This document shows, piece after piece, positions 17,002 to 25,072 of a stretch of 64,000 nucleotides of DNA (positions are counted from its first letter, which is position 1; each line of letters begins with the position of its first letter). The position numbers were made by a program, and so were the translations under genes. Source of the DNA: an uncultured Bacteroidota bacterium (GTDB taxonomy: Bacteria; Bacteroidota; Bacteroidia; Flavobacteriales; Flavobacteriaceae); the NCBI GenBank assembly GCA_902517895.1, contig CABYEA010000001.1:1-64000 (forward strand), read 5' to 3'. Below the pieces are notes generated by a model that worked only from the letters and a program-made list of their open reading frames with translations, was not told where the DNA came from and ran no database searches.

Positions 17002-18022
17002 TTTGAGTTGGCTTTACGTGGAGAAGCTTGGTTAGCTTTATTGACATATCAAGAAAAATAATTTTAGGGTTTCCGTTTCTTCCGATATCTGTAAAACCTT
17101 TTTGAATTTCACAGTAAAAGTCTTCTATATTTTCTTCATGAACAAATGGCGCAAATTTTTCTAATATTAGACCATTTAAATATCTTTCTGAATTATTCAC
17201 AACTTTGTAACCGTACAGAAAAGAGTCTCTAAAAACAGCCGAGCAATAAGCCAAAAAATCTTTTTGGTCCTCCCGGGTTTTGTTGCTTATTTTTTCTGAA
17301 AACAGAATGAGGTCGTTAATGGCAGATTTATTGCCTTTTACTTTAAAAGCAGCCCTGACCCAATCTAAAAACAAAACCTCATATTCTGATATAACATTAT
17401 GATTATCAGCGCTTTGAGAATTAATATAAACTTTTTGACACCTTGACGTTATTGTTGGCAGAAGCCTTCCTTCATTCTCACATATCAATATGAAAACTGT
17501 GTTTTTTGCCGGCTCCTCGAAAAGCTTTAGCAACTTATTTGATGCACTCAAATTCATTTTTTCAGCCATCCAAATTAGAAATATTTTCACCCCTCCTTCA
17601 TAAGACTTCAACGAAGCTATTCTTGAAATTTCTTCAGCCTCATCCTTATTAATCGCCGCCTGCTTATTGCCAAGCCCTATTTTGTTATACCAATCAACTA
17701 AAGTTATTTTTGTTCCAGCGCCTACAAGTTCCCTCCAATTATTTATAAAGTCTTTTGAGCTTGCTTTTGTTTTTACCTTGGCGGTAGTATTAACCGGGTA
17801 AAAGTAATGTACATCCGGATTCGTTAAAGTTTTCAGTTTTTCCAAAGCAGCCTGCTGCGCGTGTGTTTCCATATCTGCAAAGGGGCTTTTTATAATGTCT
17901 TTTACCAGATCAAACCCCGACCCTAAAACATCTGAATCAGCTTTTCCAACTAATAAATAGGTGTTTGCAACCCTTCCTTTTTTTACAGACTCTTTTAATG
18001 TATTTAACTGAATTTGCTCCAT
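16994..18022 (-). CDS. holB: DNA polymerase III subunit delta'
   Basis: This 342-residue protein resembles the delta' subunit of the clamp loader, which stabilises the complex that loads the beta sliding clamp. The AAA+ part has the KMNLSASNKLLKLFEEPAKN helix typical of delta'/gamma and the sensor segment LLPTITSRCQ containing the SRC motif. The P-loop is degenerate (VGKADSDVLGSG), as expected for a non-hydrolysing delta'. The C-terminal collar region is divergent. It is transcribed away from pgk, with back-to-back promoter boxes between them. Confidence 0.83.
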   Translation of the reverse strand: MEQIQLNTLKESVKKGRVANTYLLVGKADSDVLGSGFDLVKDIIKSPFADMETHAQQAALEKLKTLTNPDVHYFYPVNTTAKVKTKASSKDFINNWRELVGAGTKITLVDWYNKIGLGNKQAAINKDEAEEISRIASLKSYEGGVKIFLIWMAEKMNLSASNKLLKLFEEPAKNTVFILICENEGRLLPTITSRCQKVYINSQSADNHNVISEYEVLFLDWVRAAFKVKGNKSAINDLILFSEKISNKTREDQKDFLAYCSAVFRDSFLYGYKVVNNSERYLNGLILEKFAPFVHEENIEDFYCEIQKGFTDIGRNGNPKIIFLDMSIKLTKLLHVKPTQNV

Positions 18023-18038
18023 CTAATTTGACTTAAAA

Positions 18039-18046
18039 CAAAGATA
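18039..18046 (-). promoter_or_regulatory. Putative -7 box of the holB promoter
   Basis: On the minus strand this is TATCTTTG, an exact TAnnTTTG, 16 bases before the holB ATG. It lies only six bases from the pgk box facing the other way, so both promoters share the same 55-bp region. Confidence 0.5.
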
Positions 18047-18052
18047 AAGAAT

Positions 18053-18060
18053 TATATTTG
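18053..18060 (+). promoter_or_regulatory. Putative -7 box of the pgk promoter
   Basis: TATATTTG matches TAnnTTTG, 17 bases before the pgk ATG. A TTTG at 18027-18030 lies 22 bases upstream and could serve as the -33 element. Confidence 0.6.
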
Positions 18061-18077
18061 ACACGTATCTTCTCACA

Positions 18078-19262
18078 ATGAAATCAATTAACGAAATTTC
18101 TTTTAACGGCAAAAAAGTTTTTATTAGAGTTGACTTTAACGTACCCTTTAATGATTCTGGAGAAATAACAGATAGCTCGAGGATTGTTGCGGCACTCCCA
18201 ACAATTGAATATGTTTTATCAAATGGAGGGTCCTGTATTTTGGCATCCCACCTAGGTAGACCTGTTGGAAAAGATACTGAGCTATCACTAAAGAAAATAA
18301 TTCCAGAGCTAAAAAAATTATTACGTAAAGACGTAATGTTTTTAGAAGACTCAACAGGGCCTCAAACTAAAGAAACTTGTTCTAACTTACAAAATGGTGA
18401 GATAGTTCTTTTAGAAAACCTTAGGTTTTATAAAGAGGAAACAAAAGCTGACATTGGTTTTGCTAAAGAACTTTCCAGCTTAGCAGACATATATATCAAT
18501 GATGCCTACGGAACAACCCATAGGGAACATGCTTCAACAGCAACAATTGCACAATTCTTTGATGAAAAAGCACCAGGCATGCTTTTAGAGAAAGAGATCG
18601 GGAGTTTAAAAAAACTAATGGAAAAACCTAACAAACCTGTTACTGCAATAATTGGCGGCGCTAAAGTTTCCTCTAAAATCTCTGTAATAGCAAACATACT
18701 GGGCTTTGTTGACAACTTGATCATTGGAGGAGGAATGGCATATACATTCATAAAAAATAATAGAGGTAGGATAGGGGACTCAATTTTTGAGGCCGACAGA
18801 CTCAAAGATTGTAGCGAGATCTTATCTAAAGCAAAACACGAAAACGTTAATGTTTTTTTACCAGAAGACATATTGTGCTCAAATGAATTCTCAAATTCTG
18901 GATTACAAAAAGTGACAAACATATATGAAGTGCCTGAAGGATGGCAAGGCTTAGATATTGGACCAAAAACAATGGAAAAATTTGAACAAGTAATCCTGGG
19001 TAGTAGTACTATTTTATGGAACGGGCCTATGGGTGTTTTTGAAATACCTTCTTTTGAAAAAGGAACTCATGCTGTAGCAAAAGCTGTAGCAAAAGCCACA
19101 CAAAGTGGAGCTTATTCATTGATAGGAGGGGGTGACTCTGTTGCGGCAATTACAAAGTTTGGCTTACAAAATCAAGTTAGCTTTATTAGTACTGGTGGAG
19201 GCGCAATGCTCGAAAGCCTAGAAGGAAAATTGCTGCCAGGTATTAACGCTCTTTCGCAATAA
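18078..19262 (+). CDS. pgk: Phosphoglycerate kinase
   Basis: Pgk transfers phosphate from 1,3-bisphosphoglycerate to ADP in glycolysis. The 394 residues match the usual length. Signatures include RVDFNVPFND near the N-terminus (residues 18-27), LASHLGRP in the substrate site, the NDAYGTTHREHAST loop, GGAKVSSKI, and the C-terminal GGGDSVAA nucleotide site. The three downstream genes continue on the same strand; the next begins five bases after the stop. A short AVAKAVAKA repeat near residue 340 comes from a 12-bp duplication but stays in frame. Confidence 0.97.
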   Translation: MKSINEISFNGKKVFIRVDFNVPFNDSGEITDSSRIVAALPTIEYVLSNGGSCILASHLGRPVGKDTELSLKKIIPELKKLLRKDVMFLEDSTGPQTKETCSNLQNGEIVLLENLRFYKEETKADIGFAKELSSLADIYINDAYGTTHREHASTATIAQFFDEKAPGMLLEKEIGSLKKLMEKPNKPVTAIIGGAKVSSKISVIANILGFVDNLIIGGGMAYTFIKNNRGRIGDSIFEADRLKDCSEILSKAKHENVNVFLPEDILCSNEFSNSGLQKVTNIYEVPEGWQGLDIGPKTMEKFEQVILGSSTILWNGPMGVFEIPSFEKGTHAVAKAVAKATQSGAYSLIGGGDSVAAITKFGLQNQVSFISTGGGAMLESLEGKLLPGINALSQ

Positions 19263-19267
19263 TAATA

Positions 19268-20413
19268 ATGCAAATTAAACGACTATTCTTAATTATTTTC
19301 TTCTTTATAATCGAGCACAATTATTGTCAGGTCAACAGCTTTGAAGGCGATATAATTGATTACAATTTTGATTCTGACACAATCAAAAATAGACTTGCAA
19401 GACTAGATGCTAAAACTCCTTTAGAGCTGTATTTTACCCCAGAGGTTGAAAAAATAATAAAAAGATATTTAAAAACAAGGGTAGATTTTTACAACGATAA
19501 TATTGAAAAAATCAGATTTTATCTTCCTCTTTTCGAAGAACATTTGCAAAACAATCAAATTCCGATAGAAATAAAATATCTTCCGATAATTGAGTCTAGG
19601 CTAGACCCAACCGCCGTCTCAAAAGTTGGTGCTACAGGCCTCTGGCAATTTATGTTTTACACCGCACTTGAAAATGACCTGAAGATGAATAGTTATATTG
19701 ATGAAAGAATGTCCCCTTTAAAGTCTACAATAGCAGCAGCAACGTATTTGAAAAAACTCTATAAAATACATTCCGACTGGAACCTTGTTCTTGCTTCTTA
19801 TAACGCGGGTCCAAGAACAATATCTAGAGCAAAAAAACAGTCAGGGGGACATACAAATTACTGGAACATAAGACCGTTTTTACCAACAGAAACAGCCAAC
19901 TATGTTCCCTCATTTATCGCCACGATGTATATATTAGAATATGCTGACGAGCACGGAATTAATTTGCATATTTCAAAAAGACCTATCTTAAAAACTGAAA
20001 AAGTCTTAATAAAAGAAAAATTTGCATTTGAACATTTTTCTAAATTTTTTAACTATTCAATAGATTCAATAAAAGCATTAAACCCTTCTTATATTCATGA
20101 AATTATTCCTGGGCAAAATGTTAATTCAGTTACTCTACCTATAAACTTAGCTGATAAACTAATTGAAAACGAAGATGAATTTTACATTTTTTCAAAAGCT
20201 GAATTTGATAAAAGGGAAAAACCTCTACCAGACCTATACTCAATAGATTCAAAACTTATATACAAAGTGAGGTATGGGGAATTTCTTGGAAAAATTGCAA
20301 GAAAATTTGGAGTTAAAATTGCGGATATTAAACGCTGGAATAATCTTAAAAATGACAACATAAAGGAAAACCAAAAACTAATTATATTTCCTAAAAGAAT
20401 TCCCAAAAATTAA
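19268..20413 (+). CDS. MltD-like lytic transglycosylase with LysM domain
   Basis: The enzyme cleaves peptidoglycan glycan strands to 1,6-anhydro products. After a signal peptide (about residues 1-20), the SLT domain carries the catalytic glutamate E109 in IIESRLDPTAVS, then GATGLWQFM at 121-128 and LASYNAGP. A degenerate LysM-like segment follows (about 240-290), and a clear LysM domain closes the protein at about 332-378 (YKVRYGEFLGKIARKFGV). The 381-residue size fits flavobacterial MltD homologues. It sits between pgk and the DUF4837 gene in the same transcription unit. Confidence 0.9.
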   Translation: MQIKRLFLIIFFFIIEHNYCQVNSFEGDIIDYNFDSDTIKNRLARLDAKTPLELYFTPEVEKIIKRYLKTRVDFYNDNIEKIRFYLPLFEEHLQNNQIPIEIKYLPIIESRLDPTAVSKVGATGLWQFMFYTALENDLKMNSYIDERMSPLKSTIAAATYLKKLYKIHSDWNLVLASYNAGPRTISRAKKQSGGHTNYWNIRPFLPTETANYVPSFIATMYILEYADEHGINLHISKRPILKTEKVLIKEKFAFEHFSKFFNYSIDSIKALNPSYIHEIIPGQNVNSVTLPINLADKLIENEDEFYIFSKAEFDKREKPLPDLYSIDSKLIYKVRYGEFLGKIARKFGVKIADIKRWNNLKNDNIKENQKLIIFPKRIPKN

Positions 20414-20444
20414 TTATTGTAAATTGGTCTTATAGTTTTAAAAA

Positions 20445-21392
20445 ATGAAGAAAAAAGCATTGATTTTGTTTTTTTTAGTCTTATTCTTATCATGTTCTGA
20501 TAACAATGAAAAGCTTTTGCCGAATTCAAGCGGAAACATTAATAATATTTCGGTAGTCTCAAGTGATGAGATCTGGGAAGGGAAAGTTGGAGAAGCTATT
20601 AGACAAAATTTTGGTCGCCCAATCTATGGCCTACCACAAATCGAGCCTGTTTTTAACCTTAGTCATATTCCAAGTAAGATATTTACAGGTTTTGCAACAA
20701 AATCAAGAACAATTTTAAAGATTGATATTTCTGAAATAGAAGGAGTTTTTAATTTCAAAAACACTTACGCTTCACCTCAAAGAATAATTCAGGTAACCGG
20801 CGCAACACCAGAACAGATAATTACAATTATTAACAAAAACATCAACTCTATATACTCCGCCTTATATTTTAATGAGATTCAAGAGAAGCAAAGAAGAATT
20901 GCAAAAAACTTAAATCAAACACAAGCCATCAAAAAAAGTATAGGCTTGACACTACGATTTCCTTCTGCTTACAGAGTCGCAAAAGTTGACAGTAACTTTG
21001 TCTGGATAAGAAGAGATATAGAAACAGGTTCGGTTAATCTTTTTGTCTCAAGATATAGTGACAAAAACAACAGCTCTGTTGTGAAAATAAGAGACTCAAT
21101 TTCTAAGCATCATATTCCTGGGCCTATTGAAAACACATTTATGTCAACAGACCCTATATATACACCAAGTTCACAGCAGATTAATATAAGAGGTAAACAA
21201 ATATTAGAAACAAGGGGTTTATGGGAAATAAAGGGACAATTTATGGCTGGGCCGTTTTTAAACTATCAATTTGAATCTAACACGAAACAGGATGAATATA
21301 TAATGTTGGACGGATTTGTTTATTCGCCCGGGTCAAGTAAAAGGGATTATGTCTTTGAGATAGAGGCTATTATGAGAAGTCTTAAAAATTAG
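20445..21392 (+). CDS. DUF4837 family lipoprotein
   Basis: This 315-residue protein has a lipoprotein signal (LFLSC, Cys at about 17). The mature part matches the Bacteroidota-restricted DUF4837 family, recognised from the IWEGKVGEAIRQNFGRPIYGLPQIEP start and the C-terminal GLWEIKGQFMAGPF region. Function is unknown; the protein is expected on the periplasmic face of a membrane. In Flavobacteriia the order MltD-like, DUF4837, TatA, M23 peptidase, GH3 is conserved, which suggests an envelope role. It overlaps convergent tatA by 4 bases. Confidence 0.82.
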   Translation: MKKKALILFFLVLFLSCSDNNEKLLPNSSGNINNISVVSSDEIWEGKVGEAIRQNFGRPIYGLPQIEPVFNLSHIPSKIFTGFATKSRTILKIDISEIEGVFNFKNTYASPQRIIQVTGATPEQIITIINKNINSIYSALYFNEIQEKQRRIAKNLNQTQAIKKSIGLTLRFPSAYRVAKVDSNFVWIRRDIETGSVNLFVSRYSDKNNSSVVKIRDSISKHHIPGPIENTFMSTDPIYTPSSQQINIRGKQILETRGLWEIKGQFMAGPFLNYQFESNTKQDEYIMLDGFVYSPGSSKRDYVFEIEAIMRSLKN

Positions 21393-21577
21393 CCTTCTTT
21401 TTCTTCATCATCCTCATCTTCTTCTTTTAAAGCCTTTTTAAACTCTCTTATGCCCTTACCAGTTCCCCTCATCAACTCACTGATTTTTCTTCCACCACCA
21501 AAAAGTATCAAAACAACAATTGCAATTAAAACTAATTGGCCAGGACCCAAAGCAAGAGGTATAATAAATAAATCCAT
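21389..21577 (-). CDS. tatA: Twin-arginine translocase subunit TatA
   Basis: TatA forms the membrane pore of the Tat system, which exports folded proteins. The 62-residue protein has the single transmembrane helix (about residues 9-24), the hinge glycine pair in LFGGGRKISELMRG, the amphipathic helix, and a very acidic C-terminal tail. No tatC is in the window. The gene overlaps the DUF4837 3' end by 4 bases. Confidence 0.9.
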   Translation of the reverse strand: MDLFIIPLALGPGQLVLIAIVVLILFGGGRKISELMRGTGKGIREFKKALKEEDEDDEEKEG

Positions 21578-21664
21578 TGCTAAATATTTTCAGCTAAGTT
21601 AATAATAATAGACGTAATAGTTACTATATGTTTAACTTGTATTAATGAGTAAGCTATTTTTAAG

Positions 21665-21672
21665 TATTTTTG
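21665..21672 (+). promoter_or_regulatory. Putative -7 box of the M23 peptidase/GH3/polysaccharide transcription unit
   Basis: TATTTTTG matches TAnnTTTG. It ends six bases before the GTG at 21679 and includes the alternative TTG 21670, which makes GTG the better start and the message leaderless. Confidence 0.55.
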
Positions 21673-21678
21673 AATACC

Positions 21679-22545
21679 GTGAAAAACAAAAAACAAAATA
21701 AAACCTTTTTAAAAAGAATATTTAACGACTATAAGGTTGTTGTTTCAAACGAAGACACATTCGAAGAGAAAATTTCCTTCAAGGCTAATAAAATAAATGC
21801 ATTTATTATAATATTATTATACTCCATAATATTGATTGCATTTACAATTAGCATTGTTTTTTTTACCCAAATCAGAGAAATGGTGCCAGGATATTCTTCA
21901 TCAGATCTTTTGAATAGAGCCATATATCTTACAAAAAAAACAGATTCATTAGAACAACAAATAACCCTTAATAATAAGTTTTATAAATCGATTGAAGATG
22001 TTCTTTCTGGAAATGTAGATGAGTTTATCTCTAGAGATGAGCTATCAATAGAAAGCAATTTAATTAACACAGATGTTTTTACAATTTTACCAAACCTTCA
22101 AGATTCTATTCTTAGAAAATATGTTGAAAACGAGGATAAGTTTAACTTGACTAACAATGAGCTTGTTATTGAAAATAAAATGTTTTTTTCTCCAATTAAA
22201 GGTGAAATAACACAAAGCTTTAACCTTAATGAAAATCATTTTGCTATTGATATAGCAGCTGATGTTGGCACACCAGTTAAGTCTGTACTTGATGGAAAAA
22301 TTATTTTTTCAGAGTGGTCACTTGATACAGGCTATGTTGTTGTCATTGATCATGGAGAAAACATAATTTCAGTTTATAAGCATAATTCAAAAATATTAAA
22401 AGAACAAAATGATTTCGTTCAAGCTGGAGAAGTGATTGCTTATTCAGGTAATCAAGGAAATTTAAGCTCTGGACCACATTTACATTTTGAACTTTGGAAA
22501 AACGGCATCCCAATAGACCCAGAGCCCCTATTAAATTTTAAATAA
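21679..22545 (+). CDS. M23 family metallopeptidase (LytM-type endopeptidase)
   Basis: The 288-residue protein has a cytoplasmic basic start, one transmembrane segment (about residues 40-62), a helical stem, and a C-terminal M23 domain. All zinc and catalytic residues are present: H187 and D191 in HFAID, and HLH at 267-269 in SGPHLHFELW. It should cleave peptide cross-links in peptidoglycan from the periplasmic side of the inner membrane. The start GTG 21679 is preferred over TTG 21670 because the latter lies in a promoter box. GH3 follows after two bases. Confidence 0.9.
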   Translation: MKNKKQNKTFLKRIFNDYKVVVSNEDTFEEKISFKANKINAFIIILLYSIILIAFTISIVFFTQIREMVPGYSSSDLLNRAIYLTKKTDSLEQQITLNNKFYKSIEDVLSGNVDEFISRDELSIESNLINTDVFTILPNLQDSILRKYVENEDKFNLTNNELVIENKMFFSPIKGEITQSFNLNENHFAIDIAADVGTPVKSVLDGKIIFSEWSLDTGYVVVIDHGENIISVYKHNSKILKEQNDFVQAGEVIAYSGNQGNLSSGPHLHFELWKNGIPIDPEPLLNFK

Positions 22546-22547
22546 TA

Positions 22548-24050
22548 ATGCTAAAGCATGTTCTTCTAAAAATAGTTTCAAGGCTTGCAAAGAGGCAAGT
22601 TTACAATTGGGCAAACAAGCCAATCGTAACCCAGGAAAACCAATTCAACTATTTAATCAAAAAAGCTCGAAACACTAAATTTGGGCAGGATCATGCGTTC
22701 TCGGAAATATCAAATTACCAAGAATTCAAGAAGAGAGTGCCGATAAGAGATTATGAGGGGCTTAGAGACTACTTTGAAAAAGTTAAATCTGGAAAAAAGG
22801 ATATTTTATGGCCCGGAAAACCAATTTATCTTGCTTTAACTTCCGGGACGACTTCGGGTGCAAAATATATTCCCATCACGAGGGAAAGTTTACCAAACCA
22901 TTTAAACGGAGCAAAAAATGCTTTGTTGATTTACGTTGCAGAAACTAATAAAACAAGCTTTGTCAATGGTAAATATATTTTTGTTCAAGGCAGCCCTATA
23001 CTAAAAGATATTTCGGGTATATTGAGCGGCAGACTTTCAGGGATTTCTGCTCATCATGTGCCGTTTTACATGAGAAGTAACATGCTTCCATCTTGGAAGA
23101 CAAACATCATTGAAGACTGGGAAAATAAGGTCGAAAATATAGTTAAAGAAACAACCAGAGAAGACATGACAATTATTAGCGGCATCCCATCATGGCTTCA
23201 GATGTATTTCGAAGCAATAGTCAGAAAAACCAATAAACAGATTTCAGAAGTATTCCCAAATTTTAGCCTTTTGATTTATGGAGGAGTAAATTTCAAACCA
23301 TATAAAAAAAAGTTCCTTTCGTTAATTGGGAAGGAAGTTGACAGTATTGAGCTTTTTCCTGCAAGCGAGGGTTTTTTCGCCTTTCAAGATAAGCAAGACA
23401 ACAACGACCTTCTTCTAATCCTGAATGCCGGAATTTTTTATGAGTTTATTAATGTTGAGGATTTTAGAGAGAATAGGCTAGAAAGAATATCACTTCAAAA
23501 TGTAAAAAAGGATATAAATTATGTTATGGTTATTTCTAGCTCCGCAGGATTGTGGGGATATAATACTGGCGATACGGTAAAGTTTACAAGCATAAGCCCA
23601 TACAGAATTATTATCACAGGAAGACTTAAGCAGAGCCTATCTGCTTTTGGAGAACACGTAATTGTTAAGGAGGCTGAACAAGCCATTGAACAAGCAATTT
23701 TAAAAACTGGAAATATGGTTGTTGAGTTTACAGTAGCCCCAAGATTTAAATCAGAGTCTTTACCAGCTTGTCACGAGTGGTTTATTGAATTTGACACACA
23801 GTCTGAAAAAATTAATTATTTTAAGGATATTTTAGACTATGAGCTTCAAAAACAAAATAAGTATTATAAAGATTTAATCAAAGGGAAAATTATAAGCAAA
23901 CCTATGATAAGAAAAATAAAAAAAGACGGCTTCAAAAAATATATGAAAACCATTGGAAAACTTGGGGGACAAAATAAAATCCCCAAGATTTCTAATGATA
24001 GAAAAATTGCGAAAGAGTTAGAAAAGCTAAATCTAATTGAAGAACTCTAA
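22548..24050 (+). CDS. GH3 family acyl-adenylate/amide synthetase
   Basis: This 500-residue protein belongs to the GH3 family, known from plants as enzymes that adenylate jasmonate or auxin and join them to amino acids. The ATP-binding loop is TSGTTSG at residues 98-104. Other family features are the SGIPSWLQMYFE region, YGGVNFKPY and FPASEGFFAFQ with its conserved glutamate, and GYNTGDTVKFT. The bacterial substrate is not known. In Flavobacteriia the gene regularly follows an M23 peptidase, as here, which hints at an envelope or lipid substrate. Confidence 0.87.
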   Translation: MLKHVLLKIVSRLAKRQVYNWANKPIVTQENQFNYLIKKARNTKFGQDHAFSEISNYQEFKKRVPIRDYEGLRDYFEKVKSGKKDILWPGKPIYLALTSGTTSGAKYIPITRESLPNHLNGAKNALLIYVAETNKTSFVNGKYIFVQGSPILKDISGILSGRLSGISAHHVPFYMRSNMLPSWKTNIIEDWENKVENIVKETTREDMTIISGIPSWLQMYFEAIVRKTNKQISEVFPNFSLLIYGGVNFKPYKKKFLSLIGKEVDSIELFPASEGFFAFQDKQDNNDLLLILNAGIFYEFINVEDFRENRLERISLQNVKKDINYVMVISSSAGLWGYNTGDTVKFTSISPYRIIITGRLKQSLSAFGEHVIVKEAEQAIEQAILKTGNMVVEFTVAPRFKSESLPACHEWFIEFDTQSEKINYFKDILDYELQKQNKYYKDLIKGKIISKPMIRKIKKDGFKKYMKTIGKLGGQNKIPKISNDRKIAKELEKLNLIEEL

Positions 24051-24096
24051 AATATTTTATAAAAAAAATCGTTTAAAAAAAACCAAAAACAATAAA

Positions 24097-25071
24097 ATGA
24101 AAAAAAATTTTAAAGAAAAAGATGAGCTTGAGATAATTGTTTTAATGCAGAAAATCAAGATAATCTTTCTAAACATTCTACTTCAAATTTTTAGAAAATC
24201 AAAACTATTTTTAACTGCTTGGAAGCAATTATTAGTAATAATTCTTTTAGGGGTCTTTTCAGGGTATTTAAGTACTGACGCAGAAACCCCTATCCCTAAA
24301 GAGGCGACAGTTCTTGTGAAAATCAACTTTGACGCAGGCAATTTTGTTTATGATGCCGTTGATTTAATCAATTTAAAAATCTCAAGTGGGGATACAGAGT
24401 TTTTTATTCAGGAAATGAAGCTAAATTTTGATGAGAAAATTGATAAAGTCTCTATCTCGCCTGTTATTGATATCAAGGATATAATGGCAAAGGACATAAA
24501 AGCAAATGAAATTAGAGTTTTGTTTGAAAACATTGAATATGAGGACGGCCTTGTAGTAGCTGATGGATTTAAATCTGACTATGACTATCATTTTATTAAG
24601 GCTAAAGTGTCAGATAATTCATCGATACTAACGATAAACAAAATAGTTGATTACTTTAATAATAACCCACTATTTAAAGAGCTAAAAGAAAGAAACATTC
24701 AAAGAATTTCAAGTATTATTTCGGACAATGAACAAACCATAAACCAAATTGACAAATTAATAGAATACTATACCTCACACGATAAAAGCAACAGCTCTCA
24801 GCTTTACATTGACAACAAAGATATTAGCCCAAATGACCTTATAGCTACAAAAATTCTGTTACAGAGTGAAAACCAAGAGCTAAAAAAGGAAAGTTTGATT
24901 AGTAAACAGACTGTAATGATGATTAATGAAGCAAACGTTATGATTGAAGACCACTCACTGCTTTCAAATAAAATGATTTTTTACCCAATAGTTTTTTTAT
25001 TATTTTATGTTTTTATCATGTTTATTCGCAGCACCTATTCTTATTTAGACAAATTAGATACAGCCAGCTAA
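24097..25071 (+). CDS. Wzz-like chain-length determinant or polysaccharide co-polymerase
   Basis: The protein has a short cytoplasmic part, a transmembrane segment at about residues 46-58 of the 324-residue form (QLLVIILLGVFSGYL), a large periplasmic region with helices rich in Glu, Lys and Ile, and a C-terminal transmembrane segment (FYPIVFLLFYVFIMFI). This topology is that of Wzz-type co-polymerases, but sequence similarity is weak and the kinase domain of Wzc is absent. The start is ATG 24097; an in-frame ATG at 24037 would overlap the GH3 gene by 14 bases and add 20 very basic residues. It opens the polysaccharide locus. Confidence 0.55.
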   Translation: MKKNFKEKDELEIIVLMQKIKIIFLNILLQIFRKSKLFLTAWKQLLVIILLGVFSGYLSTDAETPIPKEATVLVKINFDAGNFVYDAVDLINLKISSGDTEFFIQEMKLNFDEKIDKVSISPVIDIKDIMAKDIKANEIRVLFENIEYEDGLVVADGFKSDYDYHFIKAKVSDNSSILTINKIVDYFNNNPLFKELKERNIQRISSIISDNEQTINQIDKLIEYYTSHDKSNSSQLYIDNKDISPNDLIATKILLQSENQELKKESLISKQTVMMINEANVMIEDHSLLSNKMIFYPIVFLLFYVFIMFIRSTYSYLDKLDTAS

Positions 25072-25072
25072 A

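Noticed and set aside
17885-18000. Walker A motif in holB
   Set aside because: The P-loop position is degenerate; this agrees with the non-ATPase delta' subunit and is not evidence for a pseudogene.
19070-19100. 12-bp tandem repeat in pgk
   Set aside because: A single in-frame duplication coding AVAKAVAKA in a normal-length Pgk; not a repeat element.
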